This document shows, in pieces, positions 17,253 through 25,015 of a stretch of 31,475 bases of DNA. Below the pieces are notes generated by a model. It made no database searches. It was not told the DNA's origin and saw only the letters and a program-made list of their open reading frames with translations. The stretch comes from Sphingomonas faeni. Its GTDB lineage: Bacteria > Pseudomonadota > Alphaproteobacteria > Sphingomonadales > Sphingomonadaceae. Position numbers and translations under genes: made by a program. Location of the stretch: positions 1-31,475 of the forward strand of contig NZ_JAUSZF010000005.1 of assembly GCF_030817315.1 (NCBI RefSeq), read 5' to 3'. Positions within the stretch are counted from its first letter, which is position 1; each line of letters starts with the position of its first letter.

Positions 17253-18099
17253 CTATCACCCAGACTGGGAGCAACTGCACGACGACGCAAACGCTCGCCG
17301 GGAAGCGGCGTGGGCGGTGAAAGCCAGTCTAATGGGTCGTCTGCCGGATCTCACCGACACAGAGCGGACCGACCTGGCCGAGGCCGAGGTGGAATGGGAA
17401 GCCGCGCACCAGCTTTGTATGCTCTGCCTGGATACCTACCAGCACCGCACCTTCGAGGATGCAATGGCATGGCTGAACCAGACATTTTGTTCAATCAATC
17501 CGGTGAGTCTCCCCGATCTGCATGCGTTCAGCGACGTCCGGCAGCTCATAAAAGCAGCGTATCGGATCCACAGCAAACGGCTGGAGATGGAGACCATCGA
17601 GCGCAACATGCTCGATCTATCGCAAGCCGATAGGTTTTTGCCGTTCCTTAAGTTCGCGAACTGCAAAACGTGGGAAGTCACTATTCCCGCACATAATTAT
17701 CGGACCGCATCTGACATCCATGCCCACTACACAATTGATGAAGTGGACAACGGCCTACATGTCGCAATACAAAATGCCAGGCGCTCTATGAGCGCCATCA
17801 ACGCGTGCGAGATTCTCATCGAAGAGTTCTTGCGCCAGCAAGTAAGCCCATGGACGACACGACGCTGGTTCTTCGCCAAAAAACTACCGGCTATCACCTT
17901 CTATACATACATGCCGCCATCCCAATATAGCAAAGAGATGTTCAACCGCGTTGAACTGAGCGCACCGCTTGCTCGCGGCAAGCGGATCTCCGTGGTGGGA
18001 TGGCCAAGCGTTGGATGCGTGCCAGCTGCAGTCAGACCCAACTGGTTGCCCGGCGGTCTCGCCGACTGGGGCACGTTCGACGACAACGCTGACACATGA
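17194..18099 (+). CDS. Hypothetical protein coupled to the TraD-type ATPase gene
   Basis: A 301-residue, mostly helical soluble protein with no domain I recognise. The start is ATG 17194, preceded by AGGA about seven bases upstream. The frame is open further upstream, but that part lies over the preceding gene. Its stop overlaps the coupling-protein ATG (ATGA, 18096-18099), implying co-translation and a role in mobilization, perhaps as an adaptor between relaxosome and coupling protein. Confidence 0.72.
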   Translation: MHTTNASAPPPHPPAKPNPDYHPDWEQLHDDANARREAAWAVKASLMGRLPDLTDTERTDLAEAEVEWEAAHQLCMLCLDTYQHRTFEDAMAWLNQTFCSINPVSLPDLHAFSDVRQLIKAAYRIHSKRLEMETIERNMLDLSQADRFLPFLKFANCKTWEVTIPAHNYRTASDIHAHYTIDEVDNGLHVAIQNARRSMSAINACEILIEEFLRQQVSPWTTRRWFFAKKLPAITFYTYMPPSQYSKEMFNRVELSAPLARGKRISVVGWPSVGCVPAAVRPNWLPGGLADWGTFDDNADT

Positions 18100-19922
18100 C
18101 CAGGGCTCAAAAGATCGGCCTGACCTGCTTCGCGCTCGTCGCGCTGCTCGGCACGCCGACCCTGGTCTTTCCGTTGGTCTGCGGCATATCGCGGCTTGGC
18201 TATGCGCCGGCGAACCCGGTGCCACCGTGGTGGTGGACCACACAGCAGAACCCCTTCGCCTCGACCTTCGCCTGGTTAAACTACGCCAACGCGGACGGCT
18301 GGCTCGGCTATGCGCACCTCTTCTGGTCGCAGACCGCCTTGTGGTGGCACGGATACGACATAACCCATGCCCTGGCCCCTCGCCTCGTTGCCAGCGGGCT
18401 CGCCGGCGTAGCGGTCGCGTTCAGCCTGGTCGTGGCAGCCGTTCGCGCCGCCCAACCCGAAACCCGTACCGAACGCCATCACGAACGCGGCTCGAAGCTC
18501 GTCGAGCGTGAGGACGCCGCCCGGTTCGTTCGGGCACTCGTTGTCCGGGAAATAGAGACATCGCACGGCAAACTCGCGGCAATCGCGAGCAGCATCGGCT
18601 TACGCCTGCGCGGGCCGTCAGGCCGTCACATCCGAGCGGTACGCAAGGACGCCAAGGTTCAACCCCGCCAGATCTCGCGAGCAACCGCGCGCGGCGACGC
18701 TGCAGTCATGAAGATTGCTGCGGCCGGCGTTGATGCAGGCCTGGTGCGGATGGCAGGCATCCCGATGCCCTATTCGAGCGAAACCCTGCACACCCTCATC
18801 GCCGCCTCGCCCGGTACGGGCAAGACCGTGGCGCTGCGCGAACTGCTCACCGATCTCAGGCGCCGGGGCGACCGCGTGATCTGCGTCGATGCCGGTTACG
18901 ACCTGAGCCCTGGCTTTCGCAGTCCTGACGATCTGATCCTGTCACCCGTCGATCCACAGTCGGTCGGTTGGTCGCTGCGCAACGAGGTTCGGAATGAGAC
19001 CGAATGGGGCTCGCTGATCAAATCGATGATCCCGGCGCAGAACGGCCCGGCCGGCACCTGGCAGCGCAAAGCTCAGGATTTCATGACCTCGCTGTGCGAG
19101 GCGGTTGGGAGCGCAGCCGACAACCGTAAGCTGCTCGAGATCGCCACGGTCTGGTCGACCGACCAGTTGCTCGAGCTGCTCGAGGGCACGCCTGCCGCCA
19201 TCGCGCTCGGCGAAGGCGGCGAGGAATATCTCAACAGCGTGCGCAACAACATCAATGAAAGTCTGTCGGCCTGGAAACGCGGGCCTGACGGCAACTTTTC
19301 GGTCCGCAGCTACATGAATGCCAGCGATGAACGCCGCTGGCTCTGGCTGCCTTACACCGATCTGGAAGCGGCAGTCTGCCAGCCCGCGATCGCAAGCTGG
19401 ATCGACATCATGATCAACGCTGCAACCGAACGTCGTGATGCAGGTGGCAAGCCCGGCGGGCACCGCACCTGGATCATCATCGACGAGCTGAACTCGATGG
19501 GCCTCATCCCCAATCTGTCGAAGCTCGGCGCGCGCCTGCGCAAATATGACATTTGCGGGGTCGGCATCATCCAGGACGATGCCCAGCTGAAATCGACCTA
19601 CGGCGTCTACGACGCCGATACGATCTTCAGCACGTTCTCGAACAAGGTCTATTTCCGCTGCAGCAGCGCCGGCCTCGCCAGACGCATATCGGACGACCTC
19701 GGCATGACCGAATACCGCGAGGTGCGCTATGCCACCTCGCGGTCGCGCACCGCCGGTAAGGTTACGCAAAGTACCTCGACGTCGGAGCAACACGTCAAAC
19801 GCGAACTGTTTTTGCCAAGCGAGATCCAGAACCTTCCCACCCGTTGCGGCGTCGTCAAATTCGCCGAAGTGGACTCAGTGCTGCCGACCTACCTGTGGGT
19901 GCCGCCTCGCCCGCGCCGATGA
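18096..19922 (+). CDS. Type IV coupling protein (TraD/TrwB/VirD4-like)
   Basis: A 608-residue membrane-anchored DNA pump that delivers the relaxase-bound strand to a type IV secretion channel. Two hydrophobic segments (about 7-30 and 97-116) with a tryptophan-rich periplasmic loop between them form the anchor. The cytoplasmic domain carries Walker A SPGTGKTV (about 238-245) and Walker B WIIIDEL (D463/E464). The later IIQDDAQLKSTYG and FSNKVYFRC segments are typical of TraD/TrwB proteins. No other type IV secretion genes are present, so it must use a channel supplied by another element. Its stop abuts the relaxase stop on the other strand with no spacer. Confidence 0.92.
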   Translation: MTRAQKIGLTCFALVALLGTPTLVFPLVCGISRLGYAPANPVPPWWWTTQQNPFASTFAWLNYANADGWLGYAHLFWSQTALWWHGYDITHALAPRLVASGLAGVAVAFSLVVAAVRAAQPETRTERHHERGSKLVEREDAARFVRALVVREIETSHGKLAAIASSIGLRLRGPSGRHIRAVRKDAKVQPRQISRATARGDAAVMKIAAAGVDAGLVRMAGIPMPYSSETLHTLIAASPGTGKTVALRELLTDLRRRGDRVICVDAGYDLSPGFRSPDDLILSPVDPQSVGWSLRNEVRNETEWGSLIKSMIPAQNGPAGTWQRKAQDFMTSLCEAVGSAADNRKLLEIATVWSTDQLLELLEGTPAAIALGEGGEEYLNSVRNNINESLSAWKRGPDGNFSVRSYMNASDERRWLWLPYTDLEAAVCQPAIASWIDIMINAATERRDAGGKPGGHRTWIIIDELNSMGLIPNLSKLGARLRKYDICGVGIIQDDAQLKSTYGVYDADTIFSTFSNKVYFRCSSAGLARRISDDLGMTEYREVRYATSRSRTAGKVTQSTSTSEQHVKRELFLPSEIQNLPTRCGVVKFAEVDSVLPTYLWVPPRPRR

Positions 19923-21137
19923 TCACTCACGCTGGCCGCGTGGCTTAGGTGCCTCGCCTGACACCGCGCTTGGCTTTTCACCCCGCGCAGACAAATCGCT
20001 TCTTTCTCCGACCGCGCGCTGCGGTCCGCTAGCCTGACCGACCTGCTCGGCCCGTGCGAGCCGCTCAGCGGCCGTCAGGGGCGCATCTGGCGGTTGGGCC
20101 GCCCTTTCCTGCTCGATGCGCCTGAATCTGTCTGACACAGCCTCCCTGCCCGCCTGTGAAGACCCTTCGGCCTCACGCTCGCGATTGATCCGCTCGAAGC
20201 GCTCCTGAACGCTACCGAGCACCTGCCCGACCTTCTGGCCAATGCCCTGCACCACCTCACGCGCCACCTGAGCGGCGCGCTCGACCTGGTGGCGGACCTG
20301 CTCGCGCATCTGCTGCGCCAGCACACGCGCTTGCTCCACCCAGTTGTCGATCGCGCTGGCCGCGTCGCGGGCCTGCATGCGGGGATCGTCGCTCCGCGGC
20401 GTCCCCGCGCCAATCCCCATCTCCTGCAGCTCGTCGCGGATCTGCGCCATCTCCTGCGCAACCGCACGGCGCTCGGCCGTGATCTCACGCCCGAAATGCT
20501 CCTTCTGAGGTTCCTGTGCGATGCCCCGCTCGGCATGGCTACGGTGATCGACCCGCCGTTCGACCTGCGCCAGTTCCAGCGCATCGTTCTGGATCTGGGC
20601 GAGGCGTTCGCGCAGCGCCAATATCTCCTTGGGACCCTGTTTTTGGTCGTCCAGCTCGCGGGTTTTCTGCCCGAACCCGTCGGGGTCGACCGTCCGCGTC
20701 GTTGTCAGCACATGCATGTGCCAGTTGCGCTGATCGCCGTCCGGGCTTGGTGTGTGCAAGGCCACGTCGACAGCGACCCGGTAGCGTTGGACGAGCTCGC
20801 GGGCGAACTGCTCGGCAACCTCGCGCCGCTCTTCCTTGTTCAGCTCATGGGGTAAGCCAACGATATACTCGCGGGCCGTCTGCGAGTTACTCCGCCGTTC
20901 GGCGTGTTCAGCGGCATTCCACAGTACCGAGCGGTCCTGGGCCCATTCGGCCCCCTCCGGCGTGACGATGAACCCATCCTCGACGCCGCCCCGCGCCCGG
21001 AAGTCATGGATCTCACCAGTGCGCTCGTCGGTGAACCGTTCACCGTGCCGATAGGCGGCAGCCGCCACCGCACTGTCACCCCGGCTGCGCTGCACGGGGC
21101 TGGTGCGGACATGGGGCATGGCGGTGACGGTAGTCAT
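19923..21137 (-). CDS. mobA: MobA/MobL-family (MOBQ-type) relaxase
   Basis: A 404-residue relaxase that nicks at oriT and stays covalently bound to the transferred strand. The nicking domain is N-terminal. Y29 in AAAAYRHGERF is the probable catalytic tyrosine, and H128 with H140/H142 (NWHMHVL) form the metal-binding three-histidine motif. The C-terminal half is a charged, glutamine-rich helical region with coiled-coil character. It is short compared with TraA-type relaxases and has no helicase or primase domain. Start is ATG 21137, with ATG 21119 as an alternative; neither has a good Shine-Dalgarno. The putative oriT lies immediately upstream. Confidence 0.92.
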   Translation of the reverse strand: MTTVTAMPHVRTSPVQRSRGDSAVAAAAYRHGERFTDERTGEIHDFRARGGVEDGFIVTPEGAEWAQDRSVLWNAAEHAERRSNSQTAREYIVGLPHELNKEERREVAEQFARELVQRYRVAVDVALHTPSPDGDQRNWHMHVLTTTRTVDPDGFGQKTRELDDQKQGPKEILALRERLAQIQNDALELAQVERRVDHRSHAERGIAQEPQKEHFGREITAERRAVAQEMAQIRDELQEMGIGAGTPRSDDPRMQARDAASAIDNWVEQARVLAQQMREQVRHQVERAAQVAREVVQGIGQKVGQVLGSVQERFERINREREAEGSSQAGREAVSDRFRRIEQERAAQPPDAPLTAAERLARAEQVGQASGPQRAVGERSDLSARGEKPSAVSGEAPKPRGQRE

Positions 21138-21149
21138 GACAAACGACGA

Positions 21150-21295
21150 CTATCGCAAGGGGTGCAGGGGGGTCGCGTAGCCCCCTTGCCGGGGTACGGG
21201 GCGCGAAGCCCTGTGCGGACCATCAGGCCGCTGGGGTGCAGGGACCACCCTGCCGCAAACGCCCCAATGGGGCGGCAAACTCGTAGAGTTTGCAT
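21150..21295. other. Hairpin-rich putative origin of transfer (oriT)
   Basis: Five inverted repeats occupy about 145 bp between the divergent relaxase and small traD genes. GCAAGGGG/CCCCTTGC (21155-21162, 21182-21189) competes with the inner AGGGGG/CCCCCT stem (21166-21186). ACGGGGC/GCCCTGT (21196-21214) has one G-T pair. GCAGGG/CCCTGC (21238-21253) has a 4-base loop. CGCCCC/GGGGCG (21260-21274) has a 3-base loop. GCAAACTC/GAGTTTGC (21275-21293) has a 3-base loop. Position beside the relaxase and this structure suggest oriT; the nick site is not identified. Confidence 0.6.
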
Positions 21296-21368
21296 CTTTG
21301 CGCTTTCTCTACTTCCTTCTGTCATTTGCTCTGTCTACACCCGGCCCGTATTTTGGCAAGGATCCACC

Positions 21369-21728
21369 ATGGCACAGCCCCCAACATCCGATCCCAAACT
21401 CGCCAAACTGCTCCGTGAGGTCGAAATTGTGGAGCGCAAGATCGAACGCGCTCAGGCCCTCTCTCAACGCCTAAAACGTCTCGCCGTTGATCACTCCAGA
21501 CGAGCCGACACACGCCGCAAGATCATCCTGGGCGGTGCACTTCTGAACGCTGCCCGCTCCGAACCCGAGCTTGCCGAACTAGTCGCTCGCTTCGTAGCTG
21601 CTATTACTCGCTCGGCTGATCTCAAGCCCTTCGAAGGCTTCTCCACCGAAGAGCTCATCGCAGCATCTATGGACCAAAATGCGAGTTCACCGCGGCGTCC
21701 TCGCCGGCTCACCCACAAGCCAGATTAA
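21369..21728 (+). CDS. traD: Small TraD-family conjugal transfer protein
   Basis: A 119-residue protein with a long N-terminal helix and the TRRKIILGGALLNAAR motif characteristic of the small TraD family found next to TraA/MobA relaxases in alphaproteobacterial plasmids. It is unrelated to the large coupling ATPase. AAGGA precedes ATG 21369 by about six bases. It probably assists relaxosome assembly at the adjacent oriT. It is transcribed divergently from the relaxase. Confidence 0.83.
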   Translation: MAQPPTSDPKLAKLLREVEIVERKIERAQALSQRLKRLAVDHSRRADTRRKIILGGALLNAARSEPELAELVARFVAAITRSADLKPFEGFSTEELIAASMDQNASSPRRPRRLTHKPD

Positions 21729-22056
21729 GAAAAGTACGCAGCTTTCCGTATGGACTATGTGGACCGTATTGAACGGATGTTCGTCGGTTCTTCTTCCTGT
21801 GAAACGATGCAGGCACACACCGGCATCCACCGTGCCTTCCGCCAAGTTTGCGGCTCATCGGTCGCCTTGTGACGGCGTCAGCCGAGACGAAGCAAACGTA
21901 CATTGTTCCTCAGGATCAATCCCACCAGTTTCGTTTTCTCTCGGCTTGGTCCTCGGTTTGGCTTTAGAGATTCTGTTAAATATGAACTGTTAAGAAGGTT
22001 AAGGCTATCACAAAGCGAAATCTTCGCTGTGATTAGAATGGCTTACAGACTGGCCT

Positions 22057-22289
22057 GGTGGGTGATACCCCGTGATTCGGTGGGTGATCCCCCGATAGCA
22101 TGGTGGGTGATCCCCCGAAGCAATAGTGGGTGAAACCCCGAGGCCCATCGCCTGGGAAAACGGTTTTCGGGTTGGTTATCCACAGGCTGGCCGGCATATC
22201 GAACTTAGACCAAGTAGCCTGACTTCTCGCAGTTGATCCTTTTGGTGGGTGATACCCCGACAATTTTATTGGCGGTGGGTGATACCCCG
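22057..22289 (+). repeat. Six 16-bp iterons, consensus GGTGGGTGATACCCCG
   Basis: Copies are at 22057-22072, 22079-22094, 22102-22117, 22125-22140, 22244-22259 and 22274-22289. The second and third read GATCCCCCG and the fourth reads AGTGGGTGAAACCCCG. The first four are spaced 22-23 bp (two helical turns). The last two stand apart, 30 bp from each other. They are the likely binding sites of the RPA-type initiator. Confidence 0.93.
22176..22184 (+). promoter_or_regulatory. DnaA box TTATCCACA
   Basis: A perfect match to the DnaA box consensus, lying between the four-iteron and two-iteron groups. It supports the reading of this region as oriV, with host DnaA recruited beside the plasmid initiator. 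Confidence 0.85.
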
Positions 22290-22293
22290 ATAG

Positions 22294-23247
22294 TCACCGC
22301 CGACCTGAGAGATGATCCATTTTTGCGTCTACCTGCTCGGTACGCCGGCGATCAGCATCAAAGCGAGCGCGTCGATCTTCCTCGGCCCGCGTTCGTTCAG
22401 CGAGGGCCATCGCTTCGGCTTCACCACGACGTCTGAACATGACAGCCGGGCTTTTATCGGCCGTTTCTGCTGGTTCCATCATATAGTCAGGGAGTTGATC
22501 GGCCTCGATCACCCGCCGGAGCATCCGGTTGAACTCCTTGGGTTGGGCATCGCTGCCGGTTTTGTCACGCAGCACCTCTATCCGGCATAACCATCCGCCT
22601 TGTTGCGATCCGACATGCTTACGCGCGATGCGGTACAGCGCCCGTTCCAGCCCCCCGGACAGGAGGAAATAATCAGGGTGCATAGTCAGCAACGATTTCT
22701 CGTTGACGATCCCCTCGTAAACCCAGTCCGATAGGGTCAAGGTCATACCCCGAGGTTGCTCGGTCTCAACGTCAGTGTCGAACGTCCAGCTATCGAGCCA
22801 GTTAAAGCCAGCCTTCTGCCGCCGCTTCGTTGCGCGGATCGAGGTCGTGATGGAAGTGGTCTGCAGACGGAGCAGTGCTGCTTGCAGTTCCTGATAGTCC
22901 CTGCCGCCCGTGCCGCGTTTGATAGCCCGCAAAAGGTCGTAGGGCGTCGTCGTCAGCGTGCGCGGTAGGTCGTTCAGACCCTGCTGTTTCATACGGTTTA
23001 GCGTGGATGCAGCCCATATCAGAATATCGGCATCCCATATGGTTGCCATGCCATAATCAGGGATCGCCTGCACACGCACCCACGCCTCGCCGTCCGGGCT
23101 GCGGTATTCGATCGGCTTTAGACGCTTACGCTTCTGAAGCGAGAAGAATGGTCTCTCCATGACCTCTCGCTGGTCGCGAAGCGACAGATCGCCTAGCGCC
23201 GGGATGAACAGGTCAAACTCGGGACTAGGATCGCGCCGCTTGCTCAT
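22294..23247 (-). CDS. repA: Plasmid replication initiator protein (RPA family)
   Basis: A 317-residue initiator of the RPA (replication initiator protein A) family common on alphaproteobacterial plasmids. Recognisable segments include ERPFFSLQKRKR near residue 31, IWDADILIWAASTLN, RALYRIARKHVG and a charged, arginine-rich C-terminal tail. It should bind the iterons just past its own 3' end and open the origin. The ATG overlaps the stop of the RHH gene (ATGA, 23244-23247), so it is the third gene of the parA-RHH-repA operon; partition and replication are co-expressed. Confidence 0.93.
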   Translation of the reverse strand: MSKRRDPSPEFDLFIPALGDLSLRDQREVMERPFFSLQKRKRLKPIEYRSPDGEAWVRVQAIPDYGMATIWDADILIWAASTLNRMKQQGLNDLPRTLTTTPYDLLRAIKRGTGGRDYQELQAALLRLQTTSITTSIRATKRRQKAGFNWLDSWTFDTDVETEQPRGMTLTLSDWVYEGIVNEKSLLTMHPDYFLLSGGLERALYRIARKHVGSQQGGWLCRIEVLRDKTGSDAQPKEFNRMLRRVIEADQLPDYMMEPAETADKSPAVMFRRRGEAEAMALAERTRAEEDRRARFDADRRRTEQVDAKMDHLSGRR

Positions 23248-23579
23248 GGTGCAAACCTGGTATGGCCCCGCTTGACCAGATACTGACGGAGCAAGCGCTC
23301 GGTAACGACGGTGAGCGGTTCCCCACCCTCTTCGACGCTGAGTTGACGCAACGCACGGTGCATATCTTCGGGGATGTGGATCAGTACCGGCTTCTTGCCG
23401 GGATGGCTGCTGCGGCGCGCCGGTGCAGACACCGCCGCCGACACATTTGCCGGACGTCGCGACTTTGCCGCCTGCGGCGGTTCGGGAACCACGTCGGCAA
23501 CGGGGATAGGTACAGGTGTTGAATCCCCAGGTTCGTCATCGAAGATGCTGGAAAGAGCGGAAGGCTTCCGGGCCATCAT
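23244..23579 (-). CDS. Ribbon-helix-helix centromere-binding protein (ParB-like partner of ParA)
   Basis: A 111-residue protein. Residues 1-60 are a flexible proline/alanine-rich tail. The C-terminal part (about 63-105, PVLIHIPEDMHRALRQLS then LTVVTERLLRQYL) has the strand-helix-helix pattern of RHH proteins. With a short ParA it makes a type Ib partition system in which the RHH protein plays the ParB role, as ParG and omega proteins do. RHH partition proteins bind short tandem repeats; the octamers at 23586-23625, 24244-24305 and 25705-25784 are the obvious candidates. It overlaps parA and repA by four bases each. Confidence 0.82.
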   Translation of the reverse strand: MMARKPSALSSIFDDEPGDSTPVPIPVADVVPEPPQAAKSRRPANVSAAVSAPARRSSHPGKKPVLIHIPEDMHRALRQLSVEEGGEPLTVVTERLLRQYLVKRGHTRFAP

Positions 23580-24229
23580 GCCACCTCGCTTACTAGCTTA
23601 GTCGTATATCCGCTTAGTCGCTTAGCTTCTACATAAGCGGCTTGCAGTTCGGCTGCTGCTTTGCCGCCGGGGTCGGTCTCGGCAGCGGTGCGTCCCAGCG
23701 GTGTAGCTTTGTAGAAATCTTTGCGGAAATGAAGCCGGCTGTCGAACACTGTCACGCCCTTGGCGACGAAGCCGGCATGGGCCTCCTGCCCCTCCCCACC
23801 CTGATGTGGAACTTGGGTCAGGATAACCGCGAACGGGGTGCCGGCCTGCTGCACCTGCTTGACGGTCTGTAAAACCGAATGAACATCCAGCCCGCGTGGA
23901 GCGACCGGGATGATGACGAAATCCGCCTGCTCTGCTGCGAGCATGGCGATGTCCTTAGAGTTTGCCGGCGTGTCGATGATGATAAGATCAATTTTGCCGC
24001 TGCCTCGGCCACGCGAGACGTGGAGCGGTAGACCTGCGACGCTGCTGTCTTTCACGGTCACATCTTCCTCGCCCCGACGCTCCGACCAGTAGAGCGCCGA
24101 GCCCTGCCGGTCGTCGGCATCGAGAATTACAACGGATGCACCTTCGCGTGCGGCCTCAACGGCAAATCCCGTGGAGAGGGTGGTCTTGGATTGACCGCCC
24201 TTTTGCGCGATCACGGCCCATACCTGCAT
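23576..24229 (-). CDS. parA: ParA-family partition ATPase (type Ib)
   Basis: A 217-residue Walker-type ATPase that moves plasmid copies apart. The deviant P-loop is KGGQSKTT (residues 10-17), followed by ILDADDRQGSA and LIIIDTPAN. It lacks the N-terminal helix-turn-helix of type Ia ParA, consistent with the RHH partner acting as repressor. ATG 24229 is preceded by AGGAG eight bases upstream. It is the first gene of the operon. Its last 20 codons are built from in-phase copies of the octamer that also forms the upstream and distal arrays. Confidence 0.95.
   Translation of the reverse strand: MQVWAVIAQKGGQSKTTLSTGFAVEAAREGASVVILDADDRQGSALYWSERRGEEDVTVKDSSVAGLPLHVSRGRGSGKIDLIIIDTPANSKDIAMLAAEQADFVIIPVAPRGLDVHSVLQTVKQVQQAGTPFAVILTQVPHQGGEGQEAHAGFVAKGVTVFDSRLHFRKDFYKATPLGRTAAETDPGGKAAAELQAAYVEAKRLSGYTTKLVSEVA
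23586..23625 (-). repeat. Octamer repeats inside the 3' end of parA
   Basis: Plus-strand octamers in phase: TCGCTTAC, TAGCTTAG, TCGTATAT, CCGCTTAG, TCGCTTAG. Four of the five match the complement of CTAAGCGG closely. They are coding (parA C-terminus) and may be extra binding sites for the RHH protein. Confidence 0.7.
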
Positions 24230-24243
24230 AGCTGCTGCTCCTA

Positions 24244-24305
24244 CTAAGCGGTTAAGCGACTTATATAGCTTAGCCGCTTAGTCGTAAAGATGATTAGTCG
24301 CTTAT
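24244..24305. promoter_or_regulatory. Octamer cluster upstream of parA (operator / part of centromere)
   Basis: CTAAGCGG and TTAAGCGA in tandem (24244-24259) face an opposite set (TAGCTTAG, CCGCTTAG, then weaker TCGTAAAG, ATGATTAG and TCGCTTAT, 24266-24305). They are separated by an AT-rich six-base spacer. The position just before the parA start suggests binding by the RHH protein to repress the operon and to nucleate partition. Confidence 0.72.
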
Positions 24306-24455
24306 CAATTTCTGGGCCCCCAGGGGGAACGCGATCGCTATGCGCACGCGCGAGGGTAGGGGGACACGCCGATGGCCCCTTGGTTCAGCCTTGTCGCGAA
24401 CAGTGTGGACAACTGGAATATCCACGGGGGTGCAGGCAGTGAGCCAAGCGAGGAA

Positions 24456-24494
24456 GGGGACCGGTGAGAGGATGTTCGGAATCGTACGCTAAGC
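24456..24494 (+). repeat. 39-bp inverted repeat, left copy
   Basis: It starts GGGGACCGGT and ends CGCTAAGC. It matches the complement of 25485-25523 at 38 of 39 positions (one G/T difference). Similarity stops sharply on both sides. The pair brackets the ParD-like and NTF2-like genes. Confidence 0.92.
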
Positions 24495-24512
24495 CTAAGC
24501 CTAAGCCTAAGC
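24489..24512 (+). repeat. Four tandem CTAAGC hexamers
   Basis: A perfect 6-bp tandem repeat that overlaps the right end of the 39-bp inverted repeat. The hexamer is the core of the CTAAGCGG octamer used elsewhere on the plasmid, so it may be a further site for the RHH partition protein, or simple slippage. Confidence 0.8.
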
Positions 24513-24707
24513 CTTTGCGGCGCATAGATCGGGTGACGGGTTGCGTGACATGGATCGCCCACGATCGAACAGGACCAGCGATCGTCACGCAAACCCTCGT
24601 TTGCGGAGCGTCCCGTTTTCCATGTCTAATGGGTAATTTTTGTCTCTCTGAGCCTTCCTTTGCGGGAAAGCGGGCATCGGGCAGGGCCACGGTAGGTCCA
24701 ACGCCTG

Positions 24708-24746
24708 TTGACCCTCGAATATATGATCCATATACGGAACGTATAT
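24708..24746 (+). promoter_or_regulatory. Promoter with overlapping palindromic operator for the ParD-like gene
   Basis: A -35 TTGACC (24708-24713) and a -10 TATACG (24731-24736) are 17 bp apart. The -10 is inside a perfect palindrome, ATATACG-GAA-CGTATAT (24730-24746). A repressor bound here would block the promoter; autoregulation by the ParD-like protein is the simplest guess. Confidence 0.65.
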
Positions 24747-24767
24747 TATAGGTGTGAGGATTGGGTG

Positions 24768-24974
24768 ATGGGTTTGGTGAAGATCGACGATGAGCTGCAC
24801 GAGGAAGCCCGCCGCGCTAGCGCCGTTATGTGCCGGTCGATCAACGCCCAGGCCGAGTTCTGGATGAAGATCGGGATGCTCGCCGAGGCCAATCCCACCA
24901 TGGCCTTCAACGACATCGTGAAGGCGCAACTCGCGGAGGCGAACGTCCTCCTGGTCCAGCCACTCGCGGCTTGA
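24768..24974 (+). CDS. ParD-like antitoxin family protein
   Basis: A 68-residue protein. It begins VKIDDELHEEARRAS and continues MCRSINAQAEFW, as in the ParD-like family, which are ribbon-helix-helix-type DNA-binding proteins of presumed antitoxin origin. ATG 24768 is preferred over the upstream start at 24708 because GAGGA lies about seven bases before it and the promoter overlaps the longer version. The next gene (25016) is NTF2-like, not a ParE/RelE toxin, so a toxin partner is not apparent. Confidence 0.8.
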   Translation: MGLVKIDDELHEEARRASAVMCRSINAQAEFWMKIGMLAEANPTMAFNDIVKAQLAEANVLLVQPLAA

Positions 24975-25015
24975 TCGAGCGCCGCCAACCATCCCTACCA
25001 CCTGCTAGGACTGAC

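Larger units (their letters stand above)
21729..22293. other. Replication origin region (oriV), non-coding
   Basis: This 565-bp gap lies between small traD and the 3' end of repA. Its left half holds no recognisable gene. A bulged hairpin (ATCACA-aa-GCGAA / TTCGC-TGTGAT, 22007-22033) follows an AT-richer stretch at about 21960-22000. The right half holds six iterons and a perfect DnaA box. This layout is typical of an iteron-controlled plasmid origin placed downstream of its initiator gene. Confidence 0.85.
24306..24767. other. Non-coding stretch between the par operon and the ParD-like gene
   Basis: I see no convincing gene here. It holds a GGGCCC-centred dyad near 24313-24326, a near-consensus DnaA box on the minus strand (TTGTCCACA, 24414-24422), the left 39-bp inverted repeat (24456-24494), four CTAAGC hexamers (24489-24512), and the promoter/operator of the ParD-like gene. 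Confidence 0.6.

Noticed and set aside
18942..19793. A 283-codon minus-strand frame opposite the coupling protein
   Set aside because: The plus strand encodes a clear TraD/TrwB ATPase in the same place; the frame is a by-product of high-GC codon use.
24489..24512. Telomere-like TAAGCC repeats suggesting a linear replicon end
   Set aside because: The run is only four units, lies internally, and shares the CTAAGC core of the partition octamers; the replicon looks circular.
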